Shown here: piece by piece, positions 6,256-16,156 of the stretch
Layout: each line of letters begins with the position of its first letter
How positions within the stretch are numbered: the first letter of the stretch is position 1
Origin: Rubripirellula reticaptiva
GTDB lineage: Bacteria > Planctomycetota > Planctomycetia > Pirellulales > Pirellulaceae
Direction of reading: 5' to 3'
DNA length: 64,000 nt
Assembly: GCF_007860175.1 (NCBI RefSeq)
Contig: NZ_SJPX01000003.1
Coordinates: 941,380 to 1,005,379 of the forward strand
The notes under the pieces: model-generated
The model's database searches: none
What the model saw: the letters and a program-made list of their open reading frames with translations, nothing else
Told to the model about the DNA's origin: nothing
Position numbers and translations under genes: made by a program

Positions 6256-9213
6256 TTGGCGTATGGTTGGCCCCTGTTCGGCGCGCCACCCTTCGTTCAA
6301 ACGCCAAATGGTGTCAGAATTGACGCGTCCATTGATGTCCTTTTTAAACCGGAACCGATTGTCTTGTCGCCTGATGTCATTTCCGTTCGCGGTTGCCGCG
6401 TCCATAACCTGCAAAACGTCGACATCGACATTCCTCGGGGCAAGTTGGTCGCAATTTGTGGCGTTTCGGGCAGCGGTAAAACTTCCCTCGCCTTGGACAC
6501 TTTGTATGCCGAGGGACAGCGATGCTATATCGAGAGTTTTTCGGCCTACACACGTCAGTTCCTGCAGCGGCTCGACAAGCCAGATTGCGACTTGATCGAT
6601 GGGATCCCGCCCGCCATCGCAGTGACTCGGGCCGGCGGATCCAAAACCAACCGCAGCACCGTCGGCACGTCGACCGAAATCGCGGATCACTTGCGGTTGC
6701 TGTTCGCCAAAGTGGCAACGCTGTTTTGCTATTCCTGTGGCGAAATCGTTGAAAGCGATGATCCGGCCGTCGTCGCCCAACAGTTGTCGGGCCAACCAGA
6801 TGGCACTCGCATGATGATCGGGTTCTCGATCTGGTTGCCCAATCCCAAAGCGGCCAGCGAAATTCTGTTGGGATTGCAACAGGAAGGCTACCTGCGGCTT
6901 GTCGCTGGAGACGAAACATTCCACTTGTCCGATGAAGATCGCGCGCGATTAGCAAAGAAGATTGGCAAGAACGGGATGGAGATCACGGTGATCGTTGACC
7001 GGGTGACCGGTGCCGACTCGATCGAACGACTCACGGAGTCGATGGAAACGGCCATGAACGAAGGCAACGGTCGCGCGGTCGTGTTCCTGAGCGTGACGGC
7101 GAACGCGATCACGGATAAACCAACCTTGCCGGCCACTAACACGCGTGCCACCGTCACGATTGATGGGCGTGATTGGATTCGGCGAGTGGCAAGCCGCGAT
7201 CGTCGCTGTGATGCCTGCGATATCGATTATCCCGATCCCGTGCCACGATTGTTCAACTTCAACAATCCGCTCGGCGCTTGTCCGGTTTGCGAAGGTTTTG
7301 GCGATGTGGTCAGCATGGACATGGACTTGGTCGTGCCGGACAAGTCGTTGTCGCTTGCCGAAGGTGCGATCGCACCCTGGAACACTCCGTCGTACGAACA
7401 CGAGAAGTTCGAGCTGCTGGAATTGGCGGATGACTACGGCATCCCGGTTGACGTGCCGTTTCGCAAGTTGAAGGCGAAACATCGAAAGTTGATTGTTGGC
7501 GGAGTTCCCGAACGAAACTTTGGTGGACTCAACGGTTTCTTTGCTTGGCTAGACCGCAAGAAGTACAAGATGCACGTCCGCATCTTTGCCTCGCGTTTTC
7601 GATCGTACGCTCCATGCGATGCGTGCCACGGCAAGCGTCTGAAACCGGAAGCCCTGGCATACCGAATCGACGGACGCAACTTTGCGGATCTGCTTGCGAT
7701 GCAGGCTGACCAGGTCTCGTCGTTTTTCGATGCCATGAAATTGGCGGCGCGAGAAACCGTGATTGCAAGAGAACCGATCACGCAAATCACTGACCGGATC
7801 GGATACTTGCAGGACGTCGGGCTTGGCTACCTACAACTCGATCGGACTTTGCGAACTCTTTCGGGTGGCGAAACGCAGCGAGTTGCCTTGACGTCGGCAC
7901 TGGGCAGCAGTCTGGTCAATATGTTGTACGTTCTTGATGAGCCGACCGCAGGGCTGCATCCTGCCGACGTTGATCGCTTGTCGCACGCCATTGTCGGGCT
8001 TCGTGATCGGGGCAATTCGGTGATCGTGGTCGAGCATGATGAAACGATGATTCGTTTGGCTGATCGCTTGATCGAGATTGGCCCGACCGCAGGTGTCGCT
8101 GGTGGCAAAGTGATGTTCGAAGGCACCATGGCGGAAATGTTGGCCGACGAAGACAGTTTGACAGGCCAGTTCTTAACGGGGCGACGAGGCGGGACGCTGC
8201 GAAATCACATACCGCGGACTCCGCACAGTCACATCACGTTGACGGGAGCCAGCGGACACAATTTACAAAACGTCGACGTTGATTTTCCGCTGAACGTGTT
8301 GACTTTGGTGACCGGAGTATCCGGCAGTGGGAAAAGTTCGCTGGTTCAGGACACGCTTTTTGGCGCTATTCGTGCGGCAAAGATGGGCGAGTCGACGAAG
8401 CCATTGCCGTTCGGTTCGATCCGCGGGCTCAGCCAGATCGACGACTGTGTGATGGTCGACCAGTCGCCGATCAGTCGGTCGGCCAGAAGTGCGCCGGTCA
8501 CTTATGTCAAAGCATTCGATCCGATTCGAAAAACATTCGCCGACACGGTTGATGCACGAGTGCGAAACTTTTCGCCTGGACATTTTAGTTTTAACAGTGC
8601 CAAGGGCCAGTGCGAAAATTGCGAAGGCGCCGGCGTGCTGGAAATCGACATGCAGTTTTTGGCGGATGTGTCGATGCGTTGTCCGGTCTGTCGCGGCACG
8701 CGTTACCGCGAAGACATCTTGAAAGTACGCTATCGCGACCGAACGATCGACGATGTGTTGCAAATGTCAGTCCGCGAGGCGCACTCGTTCTTTCGCGGCG
8801 ACGACAAAGTGCAAGATCGCCTACAACGAATGCTGGACGTAGGGCTCGACTACATCAAGCTTGGCCAGCCCGCGACGACTTTGTCGAGCGGCGAAGGGCA
8901 ACGGTTGAAGCTGGCTACGTTTCTGGCCAGTGCTAAACGCCGGCGCACATTGTTCATCATGGACGAACCAACCACAGGTTTGCACTTTGCTGACATTGTT
9001 CGATTAGTCGACTGTTTTGACGCACTGATCGACGATGGCCACAGTTTGTTGGTGGTCGAACACAATGCGTTGCTGATGCAAGCGGCTGATCATATCATCG
9101 ATCTTGGTCCGGGAGCGGCAGGTGAGGGTGGCCGCGTTGTCGCGACGGGAACACCCGCCGAAGTGGCAAAGGTCAAGGAAAGCGCGACCGGACGAGTGCT
9201 TGCGACGGCGTGA
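6256..9213 (+). CDS. uvrA: UvrA-like excinuclease ABC subunit A
   Basis: The protein is 985 residues from the first possible start. It has two ABC ATPase halves: Walker A 'GVSGSGKT' near 70 and 'GVSGSGKS' near 688, signatures 'LSGGETQR' near 535 and 'LSSGEGQR' near 876, and D-box motifs 'LDEPTAGLHP' and 'MDEPTTGLHF'. Zinc-binding CxxC pairs are visible near 318/341 and 786/809. A UvrB-binding-like insertion with its own CxxC ('CYSC') follows the first Walker A region. UvrA loads UvrB at bulky DNA lesions in nucleotide excision repair. The second signature (LSSGEGQR) departs from the usual LSGGEAQR, so this could be a UvrA paralogue rather than the main repair protein. The start is uncertain: TTG at 6256, or TTG at 6364, which puts the homologous N terminus ('ISVRGCRVHNLQ') near residue 5. 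No other uvr gene is in the window. Confidence 0.9.
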   Translation: MAYGWPLFGAPPFVQTPNGVRIDASIDVLFKPEPIVLSPDVISVRGCRVHNLQNVDIDIPRGKLVAICGVSGSGKTSLALDTLYAEGQRCYIESFSAYTRQFLQRLDKPDCDLIDGIPPAIAVTRAGGSKTNRSTVGTSTEIADHLRLLFAKVATLFCYSCGEIVESDDPAVVAQQLSGQPDGTRMMIGFSIWLPNPKAASEILLGLQQEGYLRLVAGDETFHLSDEDRARLAKKIGKNGMEITVIVDRVTGADSIERLTESMETAMNEGNGRAVVFLSVTANAITDKPTLPATNTRATVTIDGRDWIRRVASRDRRCDACDIDYPDPVPRLFNFNNPLGACPVCEGFGDVVSMDMDLVVPDKSLSLAEGAIAPWNTPSYEHEKFELLELADDYGIPVDVPFRKLKAKHRKLIVGGVPERNFGGLNGFFAWLDRKKYKMHVRIFASRFRSYAPCDACHGKRLKPEALAYRIDGRNFADLLAMQADQVSSFFDAMKLAARETVIAREPITQITDRIGYLQDVGLGYLQLDRTLRTLSGGETQRVALTSALGSSLVNMLYVLDEPTAGLHPADVDRLSHAIVGLRDRGNSVIVVEHDETMIRLADRLIEIGPTAGVAGGKVMFEGTMAEMLADEDSLTGQFLTGRRGGTLRNHIPRTPHSHITLTGASGHNLQNVDVDFPLNVLTLVTGVSGSGKSSLVQDTLFGAIRAAKMGESTKPLPFGSIRGLSQIDDCVMVDQSPISRSARSAPVTYVKAFDPIRKTFADTVDARVRNFSPGHFSFNSAKGQCENCEGAGVLEIDMQFLADVSMRCPVCRGTRYREDILKVRYRDRTIDDVLQMSVREAHSFFRGDDKVQDRLQRMLDVGLDYIKLGQPATTLSSGEGQRLKLATFLASAKRRRTLFIMDEPTTGLHFADIVRLVDCFDALIDDGHSLLVVEHNALLMQAADHIIDLGPGAAGEGGRVVATGTPAEVAKVKESATGRVLATA

Positions 9214-9214
9214 C

Positions 9215-11935
9215 TCAGGTACCTTCGCAGTTGCTTCGTATCATTGTTGCGACAAGTGCCGTCCAGCCTGTTTGATGACTCGCGCCAAGACCTTTGCCCG
9301 AGTCAGCATGGAAGTACTCGTAGAACAGGATCAAGTCTTTCCACGCAGGATCTTTTTGATAGACGTCGTCGTTTCCGTGAGACGGGCGGAATCCTTTCTC
9401 GTCGACTTCGAACAACGAGATCAGTCGTCGTTCCAGTTCATGCGAGACTTCCATCAACGTCATCAGATTGCCGCTGCCCGTTGGGCATTCGACTCTCATG
9501 TCGTCGCCATAATATCCGTAGTAGCGTTTCATGGCTTGGATCAGCAAGAAGTTCATGGGGAACCAAATCGGTCCACGCCAATTGCTGTTACCGCCAAACA
9601 TACCGCTGTCGCTTTCGCCCGGTACGTAACGGACTTCGTGGTGCTGACCCCCAAAGTCGAACACGAACGGTTGGTCACGGTGGATCGCCGACATGCTACG
9701 AATTCCGAACGGCGACAAAAACTCATTCTCGTCAAGCATCACTTCGATCAGGCGTCGCAGCCGAGTTTCCGATGGAATCGCCAACAAGCGTTTGCCGCCG
9801 GTTTGTCCTTCGGGACATTCGAACTCCATGTACGTCATGTGCTGGCTTAGATCGTCGCGGTTGTCCAAGAACCACTTCATCCGGCGTCTGAAACCGGGCA
9901 GTTTGTTGATCAGCTCTTCTTCCAGTACGACCGCGGTCGTCAGCGGAAACAGCCCCACCAACGATCGGACGCGGATCGGAATCGATTTTCCGTCCAGGTA
10001 CAGGTGGTCGTAATAGAATCCGTCCTCTTCGTCCCAAAGACCGGTGCCGTCCATCGAATTCATCGCTTCGGCGATCGCAACGTAATGCTCAAAGAACTTA
10101 CTGGCCATGTCACCATAGGCCATATCGTCTTCGGCCAATTCCATTGCGATCCGCAGCATCGATCCGCAATAGAACGCCATCCATGACGTTCCGTCAGCCT
10201 GTTCAAGGTGGCCCTGCGGCAACGGTTTGCTGCGGTCGAACACACCGATATTATCGAGTCCCAAGAAACCGCCAGCGAAGATGTTTTTCCCGCGAGGGTC
10301 TTTTTGGTTCACCCACCATGTGAAGTTCAACAGCAACTTCTGAAACGCGCGCGCTAAAAAGACGCGGTCACGTCCGTCCGTTTCGCCGGTGGCTTTGTAA
10401 ATTTCCCAAACGCCCCAAGCATGGACGGGCGGATTGACGTCGCCAAGTTGCCACTCATACGCGGGAATCTGGCCATTCGGATGCATGTACCATTCACGTA
10501 AAAACAGAATCATCTGCTCTTTTGCAAAGTGCGAATCCAGCTTCGCAAATGGCACCATGTGAAAAGCCAGGTCCCAGGCCGCGTACCAAGGGTATTCCCA
10601 TTTGTCAGGCATTGAGATTACGTCGCGATTGAACAGGTGGCGCCATTCGCTGTTTCGCCCACCTGCACGCGCTGGGCTCGTTTCAATGCCGTTGGGATCG
10701 CCGTCCAGCCAAGTCGCAACGCTGTAGTGATAGAACTGTTTGGTCCACAGCAATCCCGCGTACGCTTGCCGCATGATGGCCTTTTGCTGGGCGTCAAGTT
10801 TATCATCGATGATCGTGCGATAGAAATCGTCCGTTTCATTGATTCGCTTGGCGAAGGTTTCTTCGAACGACCTGTCGAACGCGAGCGTTGCAAACTTCTT
10901 GGCGTCGCCGCTCGCGGTTTCGGCGATTAGAGGCTCGTCGACGTGCGTCATCCGTAACTGGATCGTGACGGTTTCGCCTGCTTTGATGTCCAGTTTTGCG
11001 TAGGCGCCACATTTGGTGCCGCGTTGATCTGGGTTTACCGCGTTAGCGTCTCCGTTGACAATGAAATTGTTGAAACCGTCTTTGAAGAATTCAGATTCGC
11101 TAGGCAGTCCCGGATGTCGCTTGATATTCGTTTCGTTGTCGGTGAAAAGCCATTGGAATTCGGTTGAACCGTTCTTTTTCGCCGAGTCGTTGACCTGTTC
11201 GCATGCCATCCAGAATTGGCCAAGCGTCTCGTGATTTGTTTTGATCACGCCGTCTTGCAGTCGCATGGTCGGACGCACGGTGCATCCTTCTTCGGTGCAC
11301 TTCCATGTCCATGTGTTACGGAAAAAGAATTGTGGAACTACATGCAGCTGTGCCGCTGCGGGACCACGATTTGTGATCGAAAGACGAATCAGTAGATCAT
11401 CGGCAGCCGCCTTCGCGTATTCGGCGACGACATCAAAGTAGCGTGAACCGTCAAACGCGGGTGTGTCCAGCATCTCGTACTCGTCGTCCGTACGACTTCG
11501 TTGGCTGCTGATCGCGACTAGTTCTTCATACGGGTATCGCGACTGAGGATACTTGTAGAGCGCCTTCATGTAGCTGTGTGTCGGCGCGCTATCCAGATAG
11601 TAGTAGCACTCTTTGACGTCTTCCCCGTGGTTGCCCTCTGGCCCGGTCACGCCAAACAGTCGTTCTTTCAAGATGCTGTCGTTACCATTCCAAAGGCCGA
11701 CATTGAAACACAGTCGGCACTGTCGATCGCTGATTCCTAGCAACCCGTCTTCGCCCCAGCGATACGCGCGGCTGCGAGCATGGTCGTGCGGGAAATAGCT
11801 CCACGTCGCATCACCACCGTCGCTATAGTCCTCGCGGACGGTGCCCCATTGGCGTTCCGACAGGTAAGGCCCCCAGCGATGCCAATTGACTTGCCGACGA
11901 CGGCTTTCCGAAAGTCGTAATTCTTCAGCAGACAT
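9215..11935 (-). CDS. GH63/MGH1-like glucosidase
   Basis: A 906-residue protein without signal peptide, so probably cytoplasmic. The N-terminal third resembles the beta-sandwich of GH63-like enzymes; from about residue 380 onward it carries (alpha/alpha)6-barrel motifs, including 'WEYPWYAAWDLAFHMVPFAK', 'PNGQIPAYEWQLGD', 'NSNWRGPIWFPMNFLL' and 'HQTGWTALVA' near the end. Family members hydrolyse alpha-glucosidic bonds, for example in glucosylglycerate or mannosylglycerate-type solutes (MgH/GgH) or eukaryotic N-glycans; the substrate here is not evident. The Asp in 'AAWD' and an acidic residue in the C-terminal part are the expected catalytic pair. It converges tail-to-tail with uvrA, one base separating the two stop codons. 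Confidence 0.85.
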   Translation of the reverse strand: MSAEELRLSESRRRQVNWHRWGPYLSERQWGTVREDYSDGGDATWSYFPHDHARSRAYRWGEDGLLGISDRQCRLCFNVGLWNGNDSILKERLFGVTGPEGNHGEDVKECYYYLDSAPTHSYMKALYKYPQSRYPYEELVAISSQRSRTDDEYEMLDTPAFDGSRYFDVVAEYAKAAADDLLIRLSITNRGPAAAQLHVVPQFFFRNTWTWKCTEEGCTVRPTMRLQDGVIKTNHETLGQFWMACEQVNDSAKKNGSTEFQWLFTDNETNIKRHPGLPSESEFFKDGFNNFIVNGDANAVNPDQRGTKCGAYAKLDIKAGETVTIQLRMTHVDEPLIAETASGDAKKFATLAFDRSFEETFAKRINETDDFYRTIIDDKLDAQQKAIMRQAYAGLLWTKQFYHYSVATWLDGDPNGIETSPARAGGRNSEWRHLFNRDVISMPDKWEYPWYAAWDLAFHMVPFAKLDSHFAKEQMILFLREWYMHPNGQIPAYEWQLGDVNPPVHAWGVWEIYKATGETDGRDRVFLARAFQKLLLNFTWWVNQKDPRGKNIFAGGFLGLDNIGVFDRSKPLPQGHLEQADGTSWMAFYCGSMLRIAMELAEDDMAYGDMASKFFEHYVAIAEAMNSMDGTGLWDEEDGFYYDHLYLDGKSIPIRVRSLVGLFPLTTAVVLEEELINKLPGFRRRMKWFLDNRDDLSQHMTYMEFECPEGQTGGKRLLAIPSETRLRRLIEVMLDENEFLSPFGIRSMSAIHRDQPFVFDFGGQHHEVRYVPGESDSGMFGGNSNWRGPIWFPMNFLLIQAMKRYYGYYGDDMRVECPTGSGNLMTLMEVSHELERRLISLFEVDEKGFRPSHGNDDVYQKDPAWKDLILFYEYFHADSGKGLGASHQTGWTALVATMIRSNCEGT

Positions 11936-12114
11936 TGCGGTGACTAGGGTTCAAGTTTCCGGATGGTAGATGCTGATCGTACCGGGCAGACGGAATCAGG
12001 CAAAGCCGCAACAAACCCGCCCTGGTTTGCTGCGACGTCTGTATCAGTCGATATGGACGGACTTTGGTCAAGTCCGAGCTAGAAGCACCAACACCTTGCG
12101 AGAATCCGACGCAG

Positions 12115-13869
12115 CTAGAAGTCCATCAATGCGTCAATGTCTTCGCCGTTATTGGCCGTCCCGAGAGCACCCCATAATCCGTAGGGGCTGGGATCCGGCT
12201 TTGCTTGGCTGGCATCCGTGTCAACCGCAGTTTCGGTCGGCTCCGATACGATAGGAATCAAAGCCGCGTCGCCGGCTTCGATCGAGTCCGTGATAAACTT
12301 CACCGCTCCATCGCCCATCAAGACGTGGCAACCGCCCTGGTGCAGACTGCCGGCCGAGTAGATTCCGTCGACTGCGACGCTGCCGCCAACCGCACAACTC
12401 GGTTGGTTGGGCGGCAATAGGGTATTGGCCAGCGAGAATCCGGCTGCACCGTCCGCCCACCGGCCACCTCGCCCCAGACTGCCAAGTTTGATTTCGTCTG
12501 TGTAGTAGTTCGGTCGCTCGGGATCCACCAGGTTGCGGCAAAGCGAAGGATTATCAAGTAGCGAGATCGGCTGTGATATCGCGAATTGGCCGTTCACTTG
12601 GCGATCGTCGATGACTGCCATCTCGGTCATTGCGATTGTGTTGCTTAGCCCGTCTGATACGTCTCGGAACGTTGTCGTGATTTGACATCCGAACATGCCC
12701 CGCATCGATTTCGGCGTATGAACGTCGTTTGGCGAGTCGCCAATGCAGAACGTATAGCTGGTCAAGCCAAACTCATTAGACAAAAACGGTGAACTAGGAC
12801 AGTGCAACGTCTGCATCTGTTCTCGCCAGGGCGAGTACTCCGAAACCCAGGGAGCTGGCCCCATCGCAGGATAGGCCACGCTGTCGATGACAGCAGGATT
12901 TGAAATTTGTTCCCATAGAGATTGACACTCGATGAACGGAACAAGCCCGACGAGTCCACTGATGCGATGCTCGTTGGCTTCGGTTCCTCCCATCGCCATC
13001 GGCAGTCTCTTAAAGGCCGAATGGTAGTTGTGAATCGAAAATCCGATCTGCTTGAAGTTGTTCGAACAAGACATCCGTCTGGCCGCTTCGTTAGAAAACC
13101 GCATCGACGGCAACAACAATCCAACCAATACGCCGATAATCGCGATCACGACAAGCAACTCGACCAAAGTAAAGCCCATCTGATTTCGGACACGACGCAA
13201 TTTCATTGAACTCTTCATCGCATGACCCTTTTGTTGCAAAACCCAGGACTCGAAAAGGACGATCGGCGTGATCCAGCTGGCCCACGCATTGACGCGGTAA
13301 AACCATTCAGATTCGGCTTCGATGTAGCTTGCCGCACCCGCGACGACACGCAGAATCAGTGGCGATAGCAGCAGCAAAAAGCAGCGTGTTGTCCAACGCC
13401 GGTGATCATCCATTCGTCCGGATCTGGCCGTCTGCATCGCCATCACGGCTGTCACGCCGGTGGCTATTGAAAGTGCAGCAAATCCGACACCCGCAATCGG
13501 TCCAGCGTGTGCACGAATCGACATCGCCAATCCAGTGGGAACAAGGACTGCGATCACCAGCGTGATGTGGTACTTTGCGAGGCTCCGGTGCAACTTTAGG
13601 TGTCGCGAACGCAGTCCACTAGACATCAAGAACGCTGCCGACACAATCGAAATTGGACCGGCAACAATGTGGGCATAAAACGCGGTTGCATACCAACCGT
13701 AGAAATTGCCTTGCATTCCGTTAAGAAAAGCCGAGTCAAAGTTAGGTGGCAAATAGTTGCGGTATTCCCACAGAATCAGCAACCAGACCTTCGTCGCAAG
13801 CGCCGTGACCGAAATCAGGGCCACAGGGCCTAGTCGTGAACGACGTGCCGGAAAACCGAGGGCATTCAT
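12115..13869 (-). CDS. Fused DUF2306 membrane protein and DUF1559 pseudopilin-like protein
   Basis: One uninterrupted 584-residue frame covers what are normally two proteins. Residues 1-210 form a multi-pass membrane domain of DUF2306 type (motifs 'HIVAGPISIVSAAF' and 'LKLHRSLAKYHI'). From Met218 a complete DUF1559 protein follows: a type IV pilin-like leader ('MGFTLVELLVVIAIIGVLVG'), a large extracytoplasmic domain, and the planctomycete H-x9-DG motif ('HQGGCHVLMGDGAVKF') near residues 536-551. There is no linker, and the pilin-type ATG at 13218 could still serve as an internal start. DUF1559 proteins occur in dozens of copies in planctomycetes, and their role is poorly known. The prepilin peptidase site sits mid-protein in the fused product, which is odd. 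Either a true fusion or lost separation of two overlapping genes. Confidence 0.8.
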   Translation of the reverse strand: MNALGFPARRSRLGPVALISVTALATKVWLLILWEYRNYLPPNFDSAFLNGMQGNFYGWYATAFYAHIVAGPISIVSAAFLMSSGLRSRHLKLHRSLAKYHITLVIAVLVPTGLAMSIRAHAGPIAGVGFAALSIATGVTAVMAMQTARSGRMDDHRRWTTRCFLLLLSPLILRVVAGAASYIEAESEWFYRVNAWASWITPIVLFESWVLQQKGHAMKSSMKLRRVRNQMGFTLVELLVVIAIIGVLVGLLLPSMRFSNEAARRMSCSNNFKQIGFSIHNYHSAFKRLPMAMGGTEANEHRISGLVGLVPFIECQSLWEQISNPAVIDSVAYPAMGPAPWVSEYSPWREQMQTLHCPSSPFLSNEFGLTSYTFCIGDSPNDVHTPKSMRGMFGCQITTTFRDVSDGLSNTIAMTEMAVIDDRQVNGQFAISQPISLLDNPSLCRNLVDPERPNYYTDEIKLGSLGRGGRWADGAAGFSLANTLLPPNQPSCAVGGSVAVDGIYSAGSLHQGGCHVLMGDGAVKFITDSIEAGDAALIPIVSEPTETAVDTDASQAKPDPSPYGLWGALGTANNGEDIDALMDF

Positions 13870-13996
13870 TTCGCAAATCGCCAGCGGTGGTTTTCTGCGG
13901 GAAGCAGGTGGACGGATAAGTCCAAAGATGAGCCTGGTGTGCTTCCGTCACTTCCATAGTATCGAATTCGAGTCGCCGTGTCGAATTTTTATCGGA

Positions 13997-14953
13997 CTAG
14001 CGTCTCTCGCGAGATTCTCGCTTTGCCTTTTGCTTGGCGACAAACTTTTGTTTCCGGCGGGCGTCGCGAGTTGCTGCGCTTTCGTTCTTGGCAGCGACGG
14101 CGGCGGCGGTTTCGGCTTTCTCTTTTTCCATGATTTCAGGCGATTCCAACGTCAACAACCCAAAGACACCCTGCCGCAATTCTGTCACCAAGATTCGCGA
14201 CGCACGGTCAATGTCGACCACGCTGCTCTTGCCTAAGCATCCGCGTTTTCGTCCGATCGCTTCGATCGTTTCAAGTTCAGATGCCGGAACTTCATCCAGG
14301 TCGTATCGTTCGGTCAATTGTTTTGGATAATAGTCCAGCATGAACCGTGCGGCAAAGAATCCGATCTCGGCATAGTCCATCGCCGTTTCTTTGATCGATC
14401 CCAATAACGCCAAGCGATAGCCGCTGTTCGGGTTGTGCACGTTCGGCCACATCATGCCGGGCGTGTCGTACAACGTGATTCCGTCACCGATGTTGACACG
14501 TTGTTGGCTCTTGGTGACGGCGGGGGTGTTGCCTGTCTTGGCGACTTTCTTGCCGGCTAAAAAATTGATGATCGTCGACTTTCCAACATTGGGAATGCCC
14601 ATGATCATCGCGTTGATCTGTTTGTTTTCACGTTCCGGCAACATGCGGATCGCCAGATGCTTGATGCGGCGGATCGTCGGCACGTCTTCGGTGGTCACGG
14701 CATGAGCACGCATGTTGGCCGATCGGCCAAAGTAGTCCAGCCATAATTCCGTCATGCTGTCGTCGGCCAAATCGCTCTTTGAAAGTATTTTCAGACAAGG
14801 CTTGTCGCCGCGTATTTCGGCCAGCAACGGATTCTCGCTCGAATACGGAATCCGCGCGTCCAGGACTTCGATGACCAAGTGCACTTTCGGAAGCAACGCT
14901 TCCATTTCCAACCGGGCTTTGTGCATGTGCCCGGGAAACCACTGAATTGTCAT
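13997..14953 (-). CDS. ylqF: Ribosome biogenesis GTPase YlqF/RbgA
   Basis: The 318-residue protein starts 'MTIQWFPGHMHKARLEM', the usual N terminus of the YlqF/RbgA family. The GTPase motifs are circularly permuted: G4 'SKSDL' (about residue 62) precedes G1 'GIPNVGKST' (about 118-126) and G3 'DTPG' (about 163-166). RbgA GTPases act in the cytoplasm in late assembly of the 50S subunit. The C terminus carries an extra Ala/Lys/Arg-rich tail, probably an RNA-binding extension. The ATG at 14953 overlaps the TGA of the upstream SMP-30-like gene as ATGA, so translation is probably coupled. An in-frame upstream start at 14992 is possible but less likely given the family N terminus. Confidence 0.93.
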   Translation of the reverse strand: MTIQWFPGHMHKARLEMEALLPKVHLVIEVLDARIPYSSENPLLAEIRGDKPCLKILSKSDLADDSMTELWLDYFGRSANMRAHAVTTEDVPTIRRIKHLAIRMLPERENKQINAMIMGIPNVGKSTIINFLAGKKVAKTGNTPAVTKSQQRVNIGDGITLYDTPGMMWPNVHNPNSGYRLALLGSIKETAMDYAEIGFFAARFMLDYYPKQLTERYDLDEVPASELETIEAIGRKRGCLGKSSVVDIDRASRILVTELRQGVFGLLTLESPEIMEKEKAETAAAVAAKNESAATRDARRKQKFVAKQKAKRESRERR

Positions 14954-15921
14954 TGAATCTGGTATCCGGGTTGAGCTGTTGGGATCGACCACAACGTTCC
15001 GCCTGCCGTTACAAACAGCGTCTTGCCATCGGGGCCGCCGAAGGCGCAGTTGGTGGTCTCATCTTGCAAAATAGGTGCGAACGCGACTTGTTTTCCGTCG
15101 GGCATAAACACATAGATGCCGGCGGTTGGTGGCGTCGCTGTCTGCTCGGGCAGGCGAGGCTCGTTCAAACCAGCGGCAACGTAAAGACGCCCCGAAAGAT
15201 CTAACTTCATCCCGTCCGGTCCTCGCGTGGTCTGCCAGTCGTACAGCATCTTTTGCGACGCCAAGTCGGGCGTGCCGTCGGGACGCATGTCGAAACGCCA
15301 AAGTTTGCGAGCACCACCAAGTCCATTGTTGTTGTCAGCAACGTACAAGTACTTGTCATCTGGCGTGATGATCAGCCCGTTGGGGCGGTCGACTTCATGA
15401 GTGATGATGCGTGTGACGGTTCCGTCGAGATCGATTCGGTAGATGCCTTCGACGTGTTTGCCATTGGCGTCGAGCATCTGCATGTTCGATCGGTCGCCGT
15501 ACTGAGGATCGGTAAAGTAGATCCGGTTTTTCGAATCGATCGTCAAGTCGTTCGGTTGATTGAACTTCATGCCGTCGTACGAGTCGGCCAGGACGGTTAG
15601 CTTGCCGTCGGCTTCGAGCCGAGTCACTCGGCGATTGACGTTTTCGCAGATTACCAATCGGCCCTGACGATCAAACAACAGCCCGTTGGATCCGGCTCCG
15701 TCGCGAAACACATGACTCGAATTGTCGAGTGCGCGTCGATTGATGTTGCCGTCGCCACTGGTCAGAAGCCCCAGTTGGGGGTGCCAGACAGGCCCCTCGC
15801 CGGCTCCGCTGGATTGGATCATTTCCGGTTGGCCGACGAAAACAGAATTGTCAGCAGTTGCGATCGGAACGATCAGAAAACTGAATGCGATCGACGCTGA
15901 GATGGCTTTCAAGAACGACAC
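14950..15921 (-). CDS. Secreted SMP-30/gluconolactonase-like beta-propeller protein
   Basis: The protein is 323 residues from the chosen GTG. It has a signal peptide (hydrophobic 'AISASIAFSFLIVPIATA'), then a six-bladed-propeller sequence typical of SMP-30/gluconolactonase/LRE proteins, with motifs 'GEGPVW', 'NGLLFDRQGRLVICE', 'NQPNDLTIDSKNRIYFTDP' and 'PNGLIITPDDKYLYVADN'. These hold the Glu, Asn and Asp residues that bind the divalent metal in the family. Such enzymes hydrolyse sugar lactones; a periplasmic gluconolactonase-type activity is plausible. I chose GTG 15921 because GAGAG lies just upstream and it gives a standard signal peptide; ATG 15972 would add 17 residues. The stop overlaps the ylqF start by the ATGA motif, although the two proteins have no obvious common function. 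Confidence 0.85.
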   Translation of the reverse strand: MSFLKAISASIAFSFLIVPIATADNSVFVGQPEMIQSSGAGEGPVWHPQLGLLTSGDGNINRRALDNSSHVFRDGAGSNGLLFDRQGRLVICENVNRRVTRLEADGKLTVLADSYDGMKFNQPNDLTIDSKNRIYFTDPQYGDRSNMQMLDANGKHVEGIYRIDLDGTVTRIITHEVDRPNGLIITPDDKYLYVADNNNGLGGARKLWRFDMRPDGTPDLASQKMLYDWQTTRGPDGMKLDLSGRLYVAAGLNEPRLPEQTATPPTAGIYVFMPDGKQVAFAPILQDETTNCAFGGPDGKTLFVTAGGTLWSIPTAQPGYQIQ

Positions 15922-16156
15922 GATTGGCTCTCGGAAATTGGGGAATGCAGTGGCTGGCAGAAATGAAGGCATAGTCTAACCCCGAGCCGGGCTTCTCATC
16001 AGGCCTTGGGCACCGATTGGACGGCTGTGAAACACGATCGGTGTGGCATCGAACCGCGATATTCGCTATTCCCCGTTGGTTCATTTGCGAGACGAGACGA
16101 ATCGGTTGATTTCTCGCGTGGTTTCTATTCGTCACCTTTCCAGGCAACGGTCGAAG

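Noticed and set aside
6148-6924. Minus-strand frame of 258 residues over the start of the uvrA-like gene
   Set aside because: It overlaps the conserved Walker A region of the uvrA-like gene on the other strand and has no recognisable motif of its own.
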